Positions 34,396 to 44,022 of a stretch of DNA of 64,000 nt are shown here, one piece after another; the first letter of the stretch is position 1; each line of letters opens with the position of its first letter. Source of the stretch: Roseburia rectibacter (GTDB taxonomy: Bacteria; Bacillota; Clostridia; Lachnospirales; Lachnospiraceae). The stretch covers positions 174,501-238,500 of the forward strand of contig NZ_CP092473.1 in assembly GCF_014287515.2 (NCBI RefSeq), read 5' to 3'. Position numbers and translations under genes: made by a program. The notes under the pieces were generated by a model that saw only the letters and a program-made list of their open reading frames with translations, made no database searches and was not told the origin of the DNA.

Positions 34396-35986
34396 CTGAA
34401 TATTGCTTTTCACCTATCAGATGAATGAAAAAAGAGCATCCATTTGTGGTAAAATTAAGGTGTCGAATCTTAAAAAATAACCCAAAGGAGCCCTTTATGA
34501 GTATTGTAAACACCTTAGCCTTAGAAAGCAATAGACAGATAAAAATAAATTTTGATGGAGGAGATCTCTCCTCCGATGCAGGTCTGCTTCTTATCAAAGA
34601 ATTCATAAGCAAGCTTGGTATTGATAAGCTTTTAGACAAAACTTTCAAGACCAATGATCCTGCATTATTCAGATATCACACGGATCAGAAAAATCTGCTC
34701 CAGATGATATATATGATCATTGCCGGTTATTTCGAAGATGATGCTTCCGATGAACTGACCAATGATCCGGTATTCAAGTCTGTACTTGAAAAAGATGCGC
34801 TTGCATCACAGCCTACGGTATCGAGATTCTTTAACCGTATGGATGAAGATACCTTAAACCAGTTCCTTGCGATTGCCAGAGTGCTTCGGAAGAAAATTTA
34901 CAGTATTCAGATGCCATCGGCTGTTATTCTGGATCTGGATTCCACCCTTCTTGATGCATACGGCAGACAGGAAGGCAGAGCCTTTAACTTTCATTATCAA
35001 AGCAATGGTTATCATCCGCTTGTCTGTTATGACGGAATGACTGGAGATCTGATAAAAGTACAGCTTCGTGATGGAACACAGTATTCCTGTACAGGAGTGG
35101 TTGACTTCCTGCAGCCGATACTGGATGAATACCAGAATGATTATCCTGCAATCCGTATTCTGCTTCGTGGTGATAGTGGTTTTGCGACTCCTGATCTTTA
35201 TAAGCAGTGTGAAGAAAACGGCACAAGCTATGTGATCCGGCTGAAGGAGAATGGTCTTCTCCGTGAAAAAGCATCCTATTTTGTGGATGAACTTAATGAA
35301 ATCACCAGAAATAACAAAGTGGATTATGCGGTAGTTTATGGTGAATTCATGTACAAAGCAAAGTCATGGCCTTATGAAAGGCGTGTGGTATGCAAGGTTG
35401 AAAAGCCGGAAAACCAGATGGTTTACATGTACACATTTGTTGTCACAAACATGGATTCCGCACCAGAGTATCTTATCAAATTTTACTGCAAGCGAGGTCT
35501 GATGGAAAACTTTATCAAAGAAAGCAAATCCGGTTTTGATTTTGCTTCCGTAAGCAGTCATACCAGAATCGTAAATGCAAACAGACTTCAGGTACACGCT
35601 CTTGCGTATAACATATTTAATTGGTTTAGACGATTGGCGTTATCAGCAAACATGCGAAAACAACGCATAGATACCGTCCGTTTAAAACTGCTGAAGATTG
35701 CTGCAAAAGTAATTCGTTCAGCAAGATATATCACATTCAAGCTGTGTAGCAGCTGCCCTTATAAGAATGAATTCTATGAGACACTTTCAAATATCGGTAA
35801 GCTGAATGTACAGCTGGAATAGCAACTATTAACGAACCTTGACAGCTTAATAACCGCTCAGGACTCTGCTACAGGGATTTTATACCCTTTTTGGAGATTG
35901 GTTGAGCGATGTTTAGGCTACATGGGTCAATTTGGGGATTCATGGTACAGTTATCAGTTCAGATACTGTTCTGTGAATAATTCAGG
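34396..35986 (+). mobile_element. IS1380-family insertion sequence
   Basis: About 1.59 kb with one transposase gene. Imperfect terminal repeats begin CTGAAT at the left (34396) and CCTGAAT on the opposite strand at the right (ending 35986). Both ends are flanked by TTAA (34392-34395 and 35987-35990), a candidate 4-bp target duplication. This fits the relation of IS1380 to piggyBac elements, which target TTAA. Confidence 0.8.
34497..35822 (+). CDS. IS1380-family transposase
   Basis: 441 residues from MSIVNTLALESN, with AAAGGAG upstream. A DDE transposase: ILDLDSTLLDAYG and LRGDSGFATPDLY carry the two Asp residues and ENFIKESKSGFDF the Glu. QPTVSRFFNRMD and NIFNWFRRL are typical of the family. 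No frameshift is visible, so it may be active. The frame continues past the stop codon without another stop for 57 codons, an oddity with no clear meaning. Confidence 0.92.
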   Translation: MSIVNTLALESNRQIKINFDGGDLSSDAGLLLIKEFISKLGIDKLLDKTFKTNDPALFRYHTDQKNLLQMIYMIIAGYFEDDASDELTNDPVFKSVLEKDALASQPTVSRFFNRMDEDTLNQFLAIARVLRKKIYSIQMPSAVILDLDSTLLDAYGRQEGRAFNFHYQSNGYHPLVCYDGMTGDLIKVQLRDGTQYSCTGVVDFLQPILDEYQNDYPAIRILLRGDSGFATPDLYKQCEENGTSYVIRLKENGLLREKASYFVDELNEITRNNKVDYAVVYGEFMYKAKSWPYERRVVCKVEKPENQMVYMYTFVVTNMDSAPEYLIKFYCKRGLMENFIKESKSGFDFASVSSHTRIVNANRLQVHALAYNIFNWFRRLALSANMRKQRIDTVRLKLLKIAAKVIRSARYITFKLCSSCPYKNEFYETLSNIGKLNVQLE

Positions 35987-36088
35987 TTAAATATATCTCT
36001 GCAGCAGGCGGATAAATATTTCGAGCTGTACGGAAAAAATAGCATAAATTAATACAATTCGTACTGTGTACATCAGGACAGGATTTTC

Positions 36089-36117
36089 TTGTCAATTCCT
36101 CACGGCAGCCTTATAAT
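36089..36117 (+). promoter_or_regulatory. Promoter of rsmI
   Basis: TTGTCA and a perfect TATAAT with 17-bp spacing, 65 bp before the start codon. Between the IS end and this promoter (35991-36088) I see no feature I can name. Confidence 0.75.
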
Positions 36118-36181
36118 GTGCTAATAGATAGAAGTTGTGTCGAAACAAAAACCACTTTTAAAAACAGAAACGGAGACTGGC

Positions 36182-37027
36182 ATGTCAGGAAAATTATATT
36201 TATGTGCAACGCCGATCGGCAATCTTGAGGATATCACCTACCGGGTGCTTCGCACATTAAAGGAAGTGGATCTGATCGCAGCGGAAGATACCAGAAATTC
36301 CATTAAGCTGTTGAATCATTTTGAGATCAAAACGCCGATGACGAGTTATCATGAATACAATAAGATAGAAAAAGCATATCAGCTTGCAGATAAGCTGCGG
36401 GAAGGAAAAAACATTGCGCTGATCACGGATGCGGGTACGCCGGGAATTTCCGATCCGGGCGAAGATTTAGTGCGCATCTGTTATGAGGAAGGAATTGAAG
36501 TGACATCCCTGCCGGGGGCAGCGGCGTGTATTACGGCACTTACGATGTCCGGGCTTCCGACAAGGCGTTTTGCGTTCGAGGCATTTCTGCCGCGGGAGAA
36601 AAAAGAGCGGGCTGCTATTCTGCAGGAGTTAAAGGATGAAACACGCACGATCATTATTTATGAGGCGCCGCATCATCTTGTAAAAACATTAGAAGAACTG
36701 TATGATACGCTCGGAGACCGGCAGATATCCATCTGCCGGGAACTCACGAAGCGCTATGAAGAAAAAATGCGCACGACTCTGTCAGAAAGTCTTGCCTACT
36801 ATGAGGAGAACGAACCCCGCGGGGAGTATGTGCTCGTGATTCATGGAAAAACCTTCGAGGAACTTGCCGAGGAGGCAAGAAAGTCCTGGGAGGATATGTC
36901 GTTAGAGGAACATATGCAGGTATATGAAAGCCAGGGGATACCGCACAAAGAGGCGATGAAACTGGTGGCAAAAGACCGCGGCATGAGCAAACGGGATGTA
37001 TATCAGGCACTGCTGAAGGAAGAGTAG
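36182..37027 (+). CDS. rsmI: 16S rRNA (cytidine1402-2'-O)-methyltransferase
   Basis: 281 residues from MSGKLYLCATPIGN, with CGGAGA 7 nt upstream (a GTG at 36137 is possible but less likely). A tetrapyrrole-methylase-like fold: LCATPIGNLEDIT, AEDTRNS, ITDAGTPGISDPG and SLPGAAACITAL are diagnostic. RsmI methylates the ribose of C1402 in the P site. In other Firmicutes it follows yabB; here it is separated from that block by 22.8 kb. Confidence 0.96.
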   Translation: MSGKLYLCATPIGNLEDITYRVLRTLKEVDLIAAEDTRNSIKLLNHFEIKTPMTSYHEYNKIEKAYQLADKLREGKNIALITDAGTPGISDPGEDLVRICYEEGIEVTSLPGAAACITALTMSGLPTRRFAFEAFLPREKKERAAILQELKDETRTIIIYEAPHHLVKTLEELYDTLGDRQISICRELTKRYEEKMRTTLSESLAYYEENEPRGEYVLVIHGKTFEELAEEARKSWEDMSLEEHMQVYESQGIPHKEAMKLVAKDRGMSKRDVYQALLKEE

Positions 37028-37032
37028 ATTCG

Positions 37033-38910
37033 TCACTTCTGGTAAAAATCTTTCAGATAATCCTTTACGATTTGAAACGGTGCCGGGCCGATCGAAAGCA
37101 CTGCCTGATGAAATGAGATTTCATTATAATCACTGCCAAAGATTTCCTTTGCATAGTCCTTTAATTCCAGAAACTGCAGATAACCCACATAATAACGGAG
37201 ATAATTTGCCGGTTCTGATATGATATAGCGGTAAATCTCTGCAATGGTGTCCGGATCGCTGATCCCGTAATCGTTCCAGAATTTTATCGTATCGGCAAGC
37301 GACCAGCCGTCATAATGGATGCCGATATCGGTCGAGGCATAAAGGCTTAAAAGGGCAGACTGGTTTAAGGCGAGAAGCGTTGCGGCATCCTCCCTCAGCC
37401 CGGCATAATGATAGGACATCATCTCCACATAGGTCGCCCAGCCTTCCACATATCCCGGATAGTTTAAAATACTGCGTATCGCCGGCAGTCCGGACTGATA
37501 GGACATGATCGTCTGATACAGGTGGCCGGGAAAACCCTCGTGGGCGAGCGTTGTGAAATACCGCATGGTGGATGCATCCGTTTTTGCATTGATATAGATT
37601 GAATTGGCATTGTAATCATCAATTGGTGCAGTGATATAATAAGCCGGTGCAAGATAATCTTCCATACATTCCTCAATAGGACTGACGGTGTAAGAAACAT
37701 CCGGAGCCTTTGGAAAATCTGCCTGCATCTGTTCTTTCAACTGTTCTAAAACAGAGGCGGGTTCTGCATAGGAAAGAGAAGCTTTCTGTGCATCCTTCCA
37801 GAGAGAGGGATTTGAATCCGTCAGGGCGGCGGCTTCGCTTAGATCAGAAAGTCTTTTCTGACCGATCATAGTCTGTATATCCGCAATCGAATCCGCACAG
37901 CCGGTATTTTCGTAGACGAGATATTCGTAATAATCTCTGCCGTGTTTCAGATAACAGAGCCCTTTTTCATTTTTTCCGCTGCCAAGCAGGCTGGTTAAGG
38001 AAGATGCCAGTGAAGTATAGGCAGGGAAAATCACTTCTTTTACAATCTTTTCATTTTGTTTTTTATAGGCGGTCTTCTGTTCATCTGACAGATCCTTAAA
38101 AGCATCCACTTTTTTATTGAAAGTTAAGATCAGATAATGATCGTCCCCATCGTCTGCAAAACGGGAACACTGTTCGATCACACTTTTACAGATGGCATCG
38201 GACATAAAGAGCCCGGCGGCAGCTTTTTGCTTTTCAAAAGCAATGATCTGGTCAAAATGGGAACTGGTCAGGGGCAGCAGTTTCAGGTAAGTTTTGATGT
38301 CATCTTCGGAGGAAAAACGATACTCTTCATAAAGTACTGGAAGCTGTGCCTGAGTGCCGGAGGAAGGGGTTAAGTATTCTTCATAAAGTGAAAAATCAGT
38401 CCCCTTTTGCTCCATGGCAAGGTAATCCGACAAAATATCGTAAGTCAGCTGCCGGGTTTTGGACAGTTTTTCGCGGTCAAAACGTTTTAGGGCGGCAGTC
38501 GTGTTTTCCAGGGCTGCACGGTTTTCCTTTGATGCCTGACTGGAAATACTGCCAAGTGAAATTGGAACTTCTGTGATTCCGTAAGATTCCGGGGAGGAGA
38601 GGGAAAAATGAAGGTTTATGGTATTCTGGGCAGCCTCCGAGCGGAAAAGCTGCAATAAAAACTCGTCAAAGGCATTCGCGGATGAGCTGTCTGTGCGTTG
38701 ATTGTCATTATCAGTGGATTCAGAAGAAACGGAATCTGCCTGATCCGGTTCATATCCGGAAGAGATACGGGCAGACTGATCCGGAGCATGCCTGGAGAAA
38801 GCGCATCCGTCTGAGAAAACTGTGGGGAAAACGACCAGCAAAATGAGAAAAAGTGTGGATATCCGGCTTAAGCGTGGAAATTTGTGAAAAATATCAGAAA
38901 ACCATATCAA
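37033..38910 (-). CDS. DUF885 family metallopeptidase-like lipoprotein
   Basis: 626 residues if started at TTG 38910, where GAGG lies 9 nt before it; the frame is open to 39075 and the upstream ATG would put a hydrophobic non-signal stretch first. The N-terminus then reads as a lipoprotein signal ending SDGC. The DUF885 domain has the HExxH-like LAHEGFPGHLYQ and later YVEGWATYVEMM, suggesting a zinc-dependent peptidase on the cell surface. The start remains uncertain. The gene is convergent with rsmI, 5 bp away. Confidence 0.8.
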   Translation of the reverse strand: MIWFSDIFHKFPRLSRISTLFLILLVVFPTVFSDGCAFSRHAPDQSARISSGYEPDQADSVSSESTDNDNQRTDSSSANAFDEFLLQLFRSEAAQNTINLHFSLSSPESYGITEVPISLGSISSQASKENRAALENTTAALKRFDREKLSKTRQLTYDILSDYLAMEQKGTDFSLYEEYLTPSSGTQAQLPVLYEEYRFSSEDDIKTYLKLLPLTSSHFDQIIAFEKQKAAAGLFMSDAICKSVIEQCSRFADDGDDHYLILTFNKKVDAFKDLSDEQKTAYKKQNEKIVKEVIFPAYTSLASSLTSLLGSGKNEKGLCYLKHGRDYYEYLVYENTGCADSIADIQTMIGQKRLSDLSEAAALTDSNPSLWKDAQKASLSYAEPASVLEQLKEQMQADFPKAPDVSYTVSPIEECMEDYLAPAYYITAPIDDYNANSIYINAKTDASTMRYFTTLAHEGFPGHLYQTIMSYQSGLPAIRSILNYPGYVEGWATYVEMMSYHYAGLREDAATLLALNQSALLSLYASTDIGIHYDGWSLADTIKFWNDYGISDPDTIAEIYRYIISEPANYLRYYVGYLQFLELKDYAKEIFGSDYNEISFHQAVLSIGPAPFQIVKDYLKDFYQK

Positions 38911-39056
38911 GATAAAATACCTCAGTTCAAAAATCCAGGTGTTAGTGATATATATGTTGACATTTAGAAAAAATAACTGAAAAAGTTCTATATGAATAAT
39001 GGTACATATATGGCGATATATAGAAATAAAATAAAAGAAAAACCGGAGAGGTACAT

Positions 39057-39677
39057 ATGAATTATCTCTGGGCATTTATGATCTTGACAGGCGTTGTATT
39101 TGCCGCATTTCACGGCACACTTCCGGCGGTTACGCAGGCAGCGCTTGACTCGGCAAAAGAGGCGGTAACACTCTGTATTACCATGATGGGAGTGATGTCT
39201 TTCTGGGTTGGACTGATGAAAATCGCTGAAAAAACAGGTATCATTGCAGGATTGTCAAGGCGTCTTGCGCCGGTGCTGCATTTTCTGTTCCCGGATATTC
39301 CAAAAGATCATCCGGCAAATAAATATATTGCCACCAATATGATTGCAAATATATTCGGACTGGGATGGGCAGCAACACCAGCCGGATTAAAAGCGATGGA
39401 GGCGCTGGCGGAATTAGAAAAAGAGCGTGGAAAGAAAGCATTTTCAGATGGCACAGTAAAAAAAGGGGAGCGGACCGCCAGCAACGAGATGTGTGATTTT
39501 TTGATCATCAATATTTCATCCCTTCAGATCATACCGGTAAACATTATTGCCTACCGCAGCCAGTATGGAAGTGTGAATCCGGCGCAGATCGTCGGTCCGG
39601 CACTGATCGCAACGACATGCAGTACACTGACTGCGATTATTTTTTGTAAAATCAGACAAAATATTTATAAAATCTGA
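39057..39677 (+). CDS. spmA: Spore maturation protein A
   Basis: 206 residues, nucleoside-recognition-like (Gate) membrane protein with several helices. MMGVMSFWVGLMKIAEKTG, IATNMIANIFGLGWAATPAGLKAM and ERTASNEMCDFLIINISSLQIIP are the SpmA signatures. SpmA and SpmB work together in spore cortex maturation. The partner spmB normally follows directly; here an EAL-domain gene lies between. Confidence 0.95.
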   Translation: MNYLWAFMILTGVVFAAFHGTLPAVTQAALDSAKEAVTLCITMMGVMSFWVGLMKIAEKTGIIAGLSRRLAPVLHFLFPDIPKDHPANKYIATNMIANIFGLGWAATPAGLKAMEALAELEKERGKKAFSDGTVKKGERTASNEMCDFLIINISSLQIIPVNIIAYRSQYGSVNPAQIVGPALIATTCSTLTAIIFCKIRQNIYKI

Positions 39678-39688
39678 CAAATAATTCG

Positions 39689-39717
39689 TTGTACTATTTG
39701 ATAAAAGACATTATAAT
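39689..39717 (+). promoter_or_regulatory. Promoter of the RR-GGDEF-EAL gene
   Basis: TTGTAC and a perfect TATAAT with 17-bp spacing, 52 bp before the ATG. It allows the inserted gene to be read independently of spmA. Confidence 0.7.
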
Positions 39718-39768
39718 GAGAATAGATTTATGTGTAAGACAAATCCTCAGAGAAAGTGAGGGATACCA

Positions 39769-41433
39769 ATGAAAAAAAATAAGATCTTGATTGTAGATGA
39801 TAATAAGCTCAACAGGCAGTCCCTGGCTGATATTTTCCGTAAAGCTTATCAGATCGTAGAGTCAGAAGACGGGAAAAAGGCACTGGAGTATCTGAAAAAG
39901 GATAAAGGACTTTCGGTAGCGGCAATTATACTGGATCTTATTATGCCTGTAATGGATGGATTTGCTTTCCTGGAGGAATTCAAAAAACACAGTGAATATA
40001 AGTATATTCCGATCGTCATTGCGACAACGGAAGACAATGTAGAAAATGAAAAACGCTGTCTGGAGTATGGGGTATGGGATTTTATACCGAAGTCATTCCA
40101 CCGGGAGATCATCTGGTTTCGTGTCATGAATGCCATCAAAAGGAGCAAACAGCACTTTTTAGAGTATGATTCCCTGACAGGAATTTATAACCGTCAGATG
40201 TTTTACCAGAAGACGAGGGAGATGCTGGATGACAGTAAGGATCAGACATTTGCATTTATCCGGCTGGATATTGACCGGTTTAAAATGATCAATTCTTTCT
40301 ATGGTGCGGCAGAAGGAGACCGTCTGTTAAGATGTATGGCGCACAATATCTGCGGTGTACTCAGCGCATATAAGACGTATACTTATGGCAGATTAAATTC
40401 CGATGTTTTTGGAATCTGTGTTGCGGTAGAAAAAGAACAGGATGCACTGCTGATCGCCCAGAAGATCCGGGAACAGGTGAAGAAAAACGGGGAGCTGCGC
40501 TGTTATCTTGAGACGTCGGCGGGATGTTATATCATCCGGGACAAGGAGATGGAGGTATCGGCAATCTATGAGCATGCTGTAATTGCGGCACAGGAATGCA
40601 AGGGGCAGTATATGCATCATGAGGCACTCTACACGGAACAGATGGGAAAAGAGATGCAGCGGGAGCAGCAGATCATAAACGAAATGGATACGGCACTTGA
40701 GGAAAAACAGTTTGTCGTTTATTTTCAGCCGAAGTATGAGTTAGATGGTTATACGCCGCGTGGCGCGGAAGCACTTGTACGCTGGAAAAAACCGGATGGG
40801 ACGATGGTTTCACCGGGAGAGTTTATACCTGTTTTCGAGAAAAACGGTTTTATTATAAAACTTGATTATTATGTGTGGGATCAGGTCTGCCAGCTTATTG
40901 CCACGGCGTTAAGAGCAGGACGTAAGCCGGATCCGATCTCTGTGAATGTTTCCCGTGTCAACCTTTATAATCCAAATTTTTTAGAGTCACTGGTCAATCT
41001 TGTGGAAAAATACCGGATACCACCGGAGTACCTGCACTTAGAACTGACGGAGAGTGTTTTTTCCGATACGGAAAATGTCATCTTAAATGCGGTGAATTAT
41101 CTGCACAAGGCAGGATTTACAATTCTGATGGATGATTTTGGAAGCGGATATTCATCTTTGAACGTGTTAAAGGACATTGATCTGGATGTGCTGAAAATTG
41201 ATATGAAGTTTCTTTCCAAAGGCAAAGATGATGGGCGCGGAGAAAAGATCTTAGCGGCAGTTATCCAGATGGCAAAAGCGCTGGATATGCCGGTCATTGC
41301 AGAAGGCGTTGAAGAAAAGAAACAGGTACAGATGCTCAAGAGACTTGGCTGTAATTATATTCAGGGATATTATTTCGCAAAACCAATGCCACAGGAGGAT
41401 TATGAACGTCTGGCGCGAAAATCGCATGAATAA
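39769..41433 (+). CDS. Response regulator with degenerate GGDEF and intact EAL domains
   Basis: 554 residues. Receiver domain at 1-125 (ILIVDDN, phosphoacceptor Asp in IILDLIMP, Lys in IPKSF). A GGDEF-like domain follows (EYDSLTGIYNR), but its catalytic motif reads GRLNSDVFGI, so it should not make c-di-GMP. The EAL domain keeps GAEALVRW, SVNVSRVNLYNP, LELTES, MDDFGSGYSS, LKIDMKFL and AEGVEEK, so phosphodiesterase activity is likely. It would link a phosphorelay signal to c-di-GMP breakdown and motility. No histidine kinase is nearby. It separates spmA from spmB. Confidence 0.93.
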   Translation: MKKNKILIVDDNKLNRQSLADIFRKAYQIVESEDGKKALEYLKKDKGLSVAAIILDLIMPVMDGFAFLEEFKKHSEYKYIPIVIATTEDNVENEKRCLEYGVWDFIPKSFHREIIWFRVMNAIKRSKQHFLEYDSLTGIYNRQMFYQKTREMLDDSKDQTFAFIRLDIDRFKMINSFYGAAEGDRLLRCMAHNICGVLSAYKTYTYGRLNSDVFGICVAVEKEQDALLIAQKIREQVKKNGELRCYLETSAGCYIIRDKEMEVSAIYEHAVIAAQECKGQYMHHEALYTEQMGKEMQREQQIINEMDTALEEKQFVVYFQPKYELDGYTPRGAEALVRWKKPDGTMVSPGEFIPVFEKNGFIIKLDYYVWDQVCQLIATALRAGRKPDPISVNVSRVNLYNPNFLESLVNLVEKYRIPPEYLHLELTESVFSDTENVILNAVNYLHKAGFTILMDDFGSGYSSLNVLKDIDLDVLKIDMKFLSKGKDDGRGEKILAAVIQMAKALDMPVIAEGVEEKKQVQMLKRLGCNYIQGYYFAKPMPQEDYERLARKSHE

Positions 41434-41485
41434 TGTGAATCGCTGATACATATAATAAACTAACAGCAGCTTCGGGAAGTGTCCT

Positions 41486-42010
41486 ATGCAGATAATGATG
41501 TTTTTATCCGATATCATGATACCACTTCTGATTTTTTTGATTATCGGATATGGGCTGTTGTGCAGGCACAATATCTACGAAGAGTTTATCGAGGGAGCGA
41601 AAGACGGATTTGAAACAGTCATAGGGATCATGCCAACACTGATCGGACTGATGGTTGCTGTTGGAATCCTGCGTGCGTCCGGATTTCTGGAATGTTTTTC
41701 AAATGTATGTGCTATTTTCACAGAAAAGATCGGATTCCCGTCCGAACTGCTTCCGCTTGCTGTTGTGAAAATGTTTTCATCTTCGGCGGCAACAGGATTA
41801 CTTTTAGACATTTATAAGGAGTATGGAACAGATTCGCTTTTAGGGCGTATGGCATCGATCATGCTAGGAAGTACGGAGACGATTTTTTACACGATGTCTG
41901 TTTATTTCATGAGTGTAAAGATTAAAAAAAGCCGGTATACGCTTGCCGGGGCATTGGCTGCAACGGCAGCAGGAATGGCTGCGAGCGTAGTGCTGGCAGG
42001 AATGATTTGA
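41486..42010 (+). CDS. spmB: Spore maturation protein B
   Basis: 174 residues with several membrane helices. LLIFLIIGYGLLCR, EEFIEGAKDGFETVIGIMPTLIGLMVAVGILRASG, MFSSSAATGLLLD and MLGSTETIFYTM (read as pieces) match SpmB. Partner of spmA in spore cortex formation. The next promoter overlaps its stop codon. Confidence 0.95.
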   Translation: MQIMMFLSDIMIPLLIFLIIGYGLLCRHNIYEEFIEGAKDGFETVIGIMPTLIGLMVAVGILRASGFLECFSNVCAIFTEKIGFPSELLPLAVVKMFSSSAATGLLLDIYKEYGTDSLLGRMASIMLGSTETIFYTMSVYFMSVKIKKSRYTLAGALAATAAGMAASVVLAGMI

Positions 42011-42034
42011 CAAAAAGAAAAAAAGGTCTATAAT
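42007..42034 (+). promoter_or_regulatory. Promoter of initiator tRNA
   Basis: TTGACA and a perfect TATAAT with 16-bp spacing. The -35 hexamer overlaps the spmB stop codon. Confidence 0.8.
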
Positions 42035-42076
42035 AATGTTATGTAAACGAACAGGGCATTTGTTCTGTTGCAATAT

Positions 42077-42150
42077 CGCGGGATGGAGCAGTCTGGAAGC
42101 TCGTCGGGCTCATAACCCGAAGGTCACAGGTTCAAATCCTGTTCCCGCAA
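42077..42150 (+). tRNA. Initiator tRNA-Met (anticodon CAT)
   Basis: 74 nt. The acceptor is CGCGGGA/TCCCGCA, with the unpaired C1-A72 that marks initiators. The anticodon stem has three consecutive G-C pairs (GGG-CTCATAA-CCC), and the T arm is ACAGG-TTCAAAT-CCTGT. Promoter upstream and terminator downstream. Confidence 0.96.
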
Positions 42151-42152
42151 CT

Positions 42153-42206
42153 AAAAAACAGTAGTTTAGAGCTGCAGAAAGCAGATTGCTAGACTACTGT
42201 TTTTTG
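42153..42206 (+). terminator. Terminator after initiator tRNA
   Basis: AAAAAACAGTAGTTTA pairs with TAGACTACTGTTTTTT (one G-U/bulge), 2 bp after the tRNA, with T run. Confidence 0.9.
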
Positions 42207-42241
42207 ATGATAAAATTTAGCAGTATCGTAGGTGGCAAACC

Positions 42242-42270
42242 TTGAAAATGCATCGAAAATATACTAGAAT
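42242..42270 (+). promoter_or_regulatory. Promoter of the first chemoreceptor
   Basis: TTGAAA and TAGAAT with 17-bp spacing, 44 bp before the ATG. I see no sigma-28-type consensus. Confidence 0.55.
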
Positions 42271-42313
42271 TATGCATGATAAAGGTATATTACAAAAGGG
42301 AAGGTGAACGGTT

Positions 42314-44020
42314 ATGCAAAAGCTGAAAGACATGAAGATAAAAAAGCGGTTAAATACCGGATTTAAAATGGTAACAGGCATTGCGACGATCGCAGCAGTG
42401 CTTGGAATTATTGCAATGCTGGTCGCGTCTGGCCGATATGAATATGCGATGACTAATTATGGATTCTCGCAGGGAGATATCGGTAAGGCAATGGTTACAT
42501 TTTCAGAGACGAGAAGCGCCCTGCGTGCTGTTGTTGGATATGATGAGGAGGACATGATCGAGGCACAGGTATCGCTGCATGATCAGAAAAAGGAAGCCTT
42601 TGAAACATATCTGAAAGACATAGAAAGTACCATGGTTTTCCCACAGGCAAAAGAGGCATATAATACGTTAGTTACGGATCTGGACGGCTATTGGGATATT
42701 GATGCAGAAGTTTTAGAGCTTGCAACATCATCTTCGGATGATGGTTATTTAAAAGCACAGGAAATCGACACCGGTGAACTCTCACCACAGTATGACAAAA
42801 TTTATCAGGATCTGGCAACACTGATGGATCTGAATGTACAAAAGGGTGATGCATCAAAGGCATCATTACATAATATGGAGCTCATATTTATGATCGTGAT
42901 CATAGCGGTGATCGTGGTCTGTATTGTGATTTCCATCCGTATCGGAAATACGATAGCTGTAGATATAGAAAAGCCTCTGACAGCTTTGGCAGAACGTCTG
43001 AAATCATTTGCAGAAGGTGATCTTGACAGCCCGTTCCCGGAGAGCGAGGCAGATGACGAGATCAAAGAGATGATCTTAGAAGCAGAACAGATGGCGCATA
43101 ATCTGAACCTGATCATTACGGATGCAGGGGAGTTGTTAGGAGAAATGGCGGCTGGTAATTATGCTGTCGGAACCAGGAACGAAGATAAATATGTCGGAAA
43201 ATTCGTAGCCTTAAAAGATGCCATGAAAAAGATGAACCGTCAGATGAACAGTACGTTACAGCAGGTTGAAGATGCTTCAAAACAGGTTTCTGCTGGTTCT
43301 GAAAATCTGGCAGAATCTGCACAGGCACTGGCAGAAGGGGCAACAGACCAGGCAGGTTCCGTGGAAGAACTGACGGCAACGATCACGAACATTACGGACA
43401 ATGTCAATGCCACGGCAGAAAAGCTTGAGGCATCGCACCAGAAAGCAAGCCAGTATGCAAAGCAGGCAGATAACAGCCGCGAACAGATGACGGCTTTGAC
43501 GGATGCTATGGGACGGATCAATGAGACATCAACCAAAATCGAAAATATTATTTCTGATATCGAAGATATTGCAAGCCAGACGAATCTGTTATCCTTAAAT
43601 GCAGCGATCGAAGCTGCCCGTGCAGGGGAAGCGGGAAAAGGATTTGCGGTTGTTGCGGACCAGATCAGGAAACTGGCAGAGCAGAGTGCGCAGTCAGCAG
43701 TTGATACCCGCCAGCTGATCGAAGGTTCCCTGCAGGAGATCGCAGAGGGGAATAAGGCGGCAGAAAGCGCTTCTGCGGCATTAGAGGAAGTAGTTGAAGG
43801 AATCAAAGAGATCGCTGAGGAATCAAAGATGTTAAGCGAACAGTCGGCAGAGCAGGCAAGAGCGATGGAACAGGCAGAATCAGGGGTAAACCAGATCTCA
43901 GAGGTGGTTCAGTCAAATTCTGCAGCAGCACAGGAATCATCTGCAACCAGTGAGGAGCTGTCTGCACAGGCAGTGTCTTTAAATGAACTGGTGGGACAGT
44001 TTGTCCTGAGAAAGGATTGA
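42314..44020 (+). CDS. Methyl-accepting chemotaxis protein (4-helix-bundle sensor)
   Basis: 568 residues. A transmembrane helix near 18-40, an extracellular helical sensor of about 150 residues (four-helix-bundle type), a second helix near 195-215, a HAMP domain and a long signalling domain. The hairpin tip [40 protein letters not shown] (in pieces) is the highly conserved kinase-contact region. The ligand is unknown. It is followed by a sirtuin gene overlapping its end. Confidence 0.94.
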   Translation: MQKLKDMKIKKRLNTGFKMVTGIATIAAVLGIIAMLVASGRYEYAMTNYGFSQGDIGKAMVTFSETRSALRAVVGYDEEDMIEAQVSLHDQKKEAFETYLKDIESTMVFPQAKEAYNTLVTDLDGYWDIDAEVLELATSSSDDGYLKAQEIDTGELSPQYDKIYQDLATLMDLNVQKGDASKASLHNMELIFMIVIIAVIVVCIVISIRIGNTIAVDIEKPLTALAERLKSFAEGDLDSPFPESEADDEIKEMILEAEQMAHNLNLIITDAGELLGEMAAGNYAVGTRNEDKYVGKFVALKDAMKKMNRQMNSTLQQVEDASKQVSAGSENLAESAQALAEGATDQAGSVEELTATITNITDNVNATAEKLEASHQKASQYAKQADNSREQMTALTDAMGRINETSTKIENIISDIEDIASQTNLLSLNAAIEAARAGEAGKGFAVVADQIRKLAEQSAQSAVDTRQLIEGSLQEIAEGNKAAESASAALEEVVEGIKEIAEESKMLSEQSAEQARAMEQAESGVNQISEVVQSNSAAAQESSATSEELSAQAVSLNELVGQFVLRKD

Positions 44021-44022
44021 TC

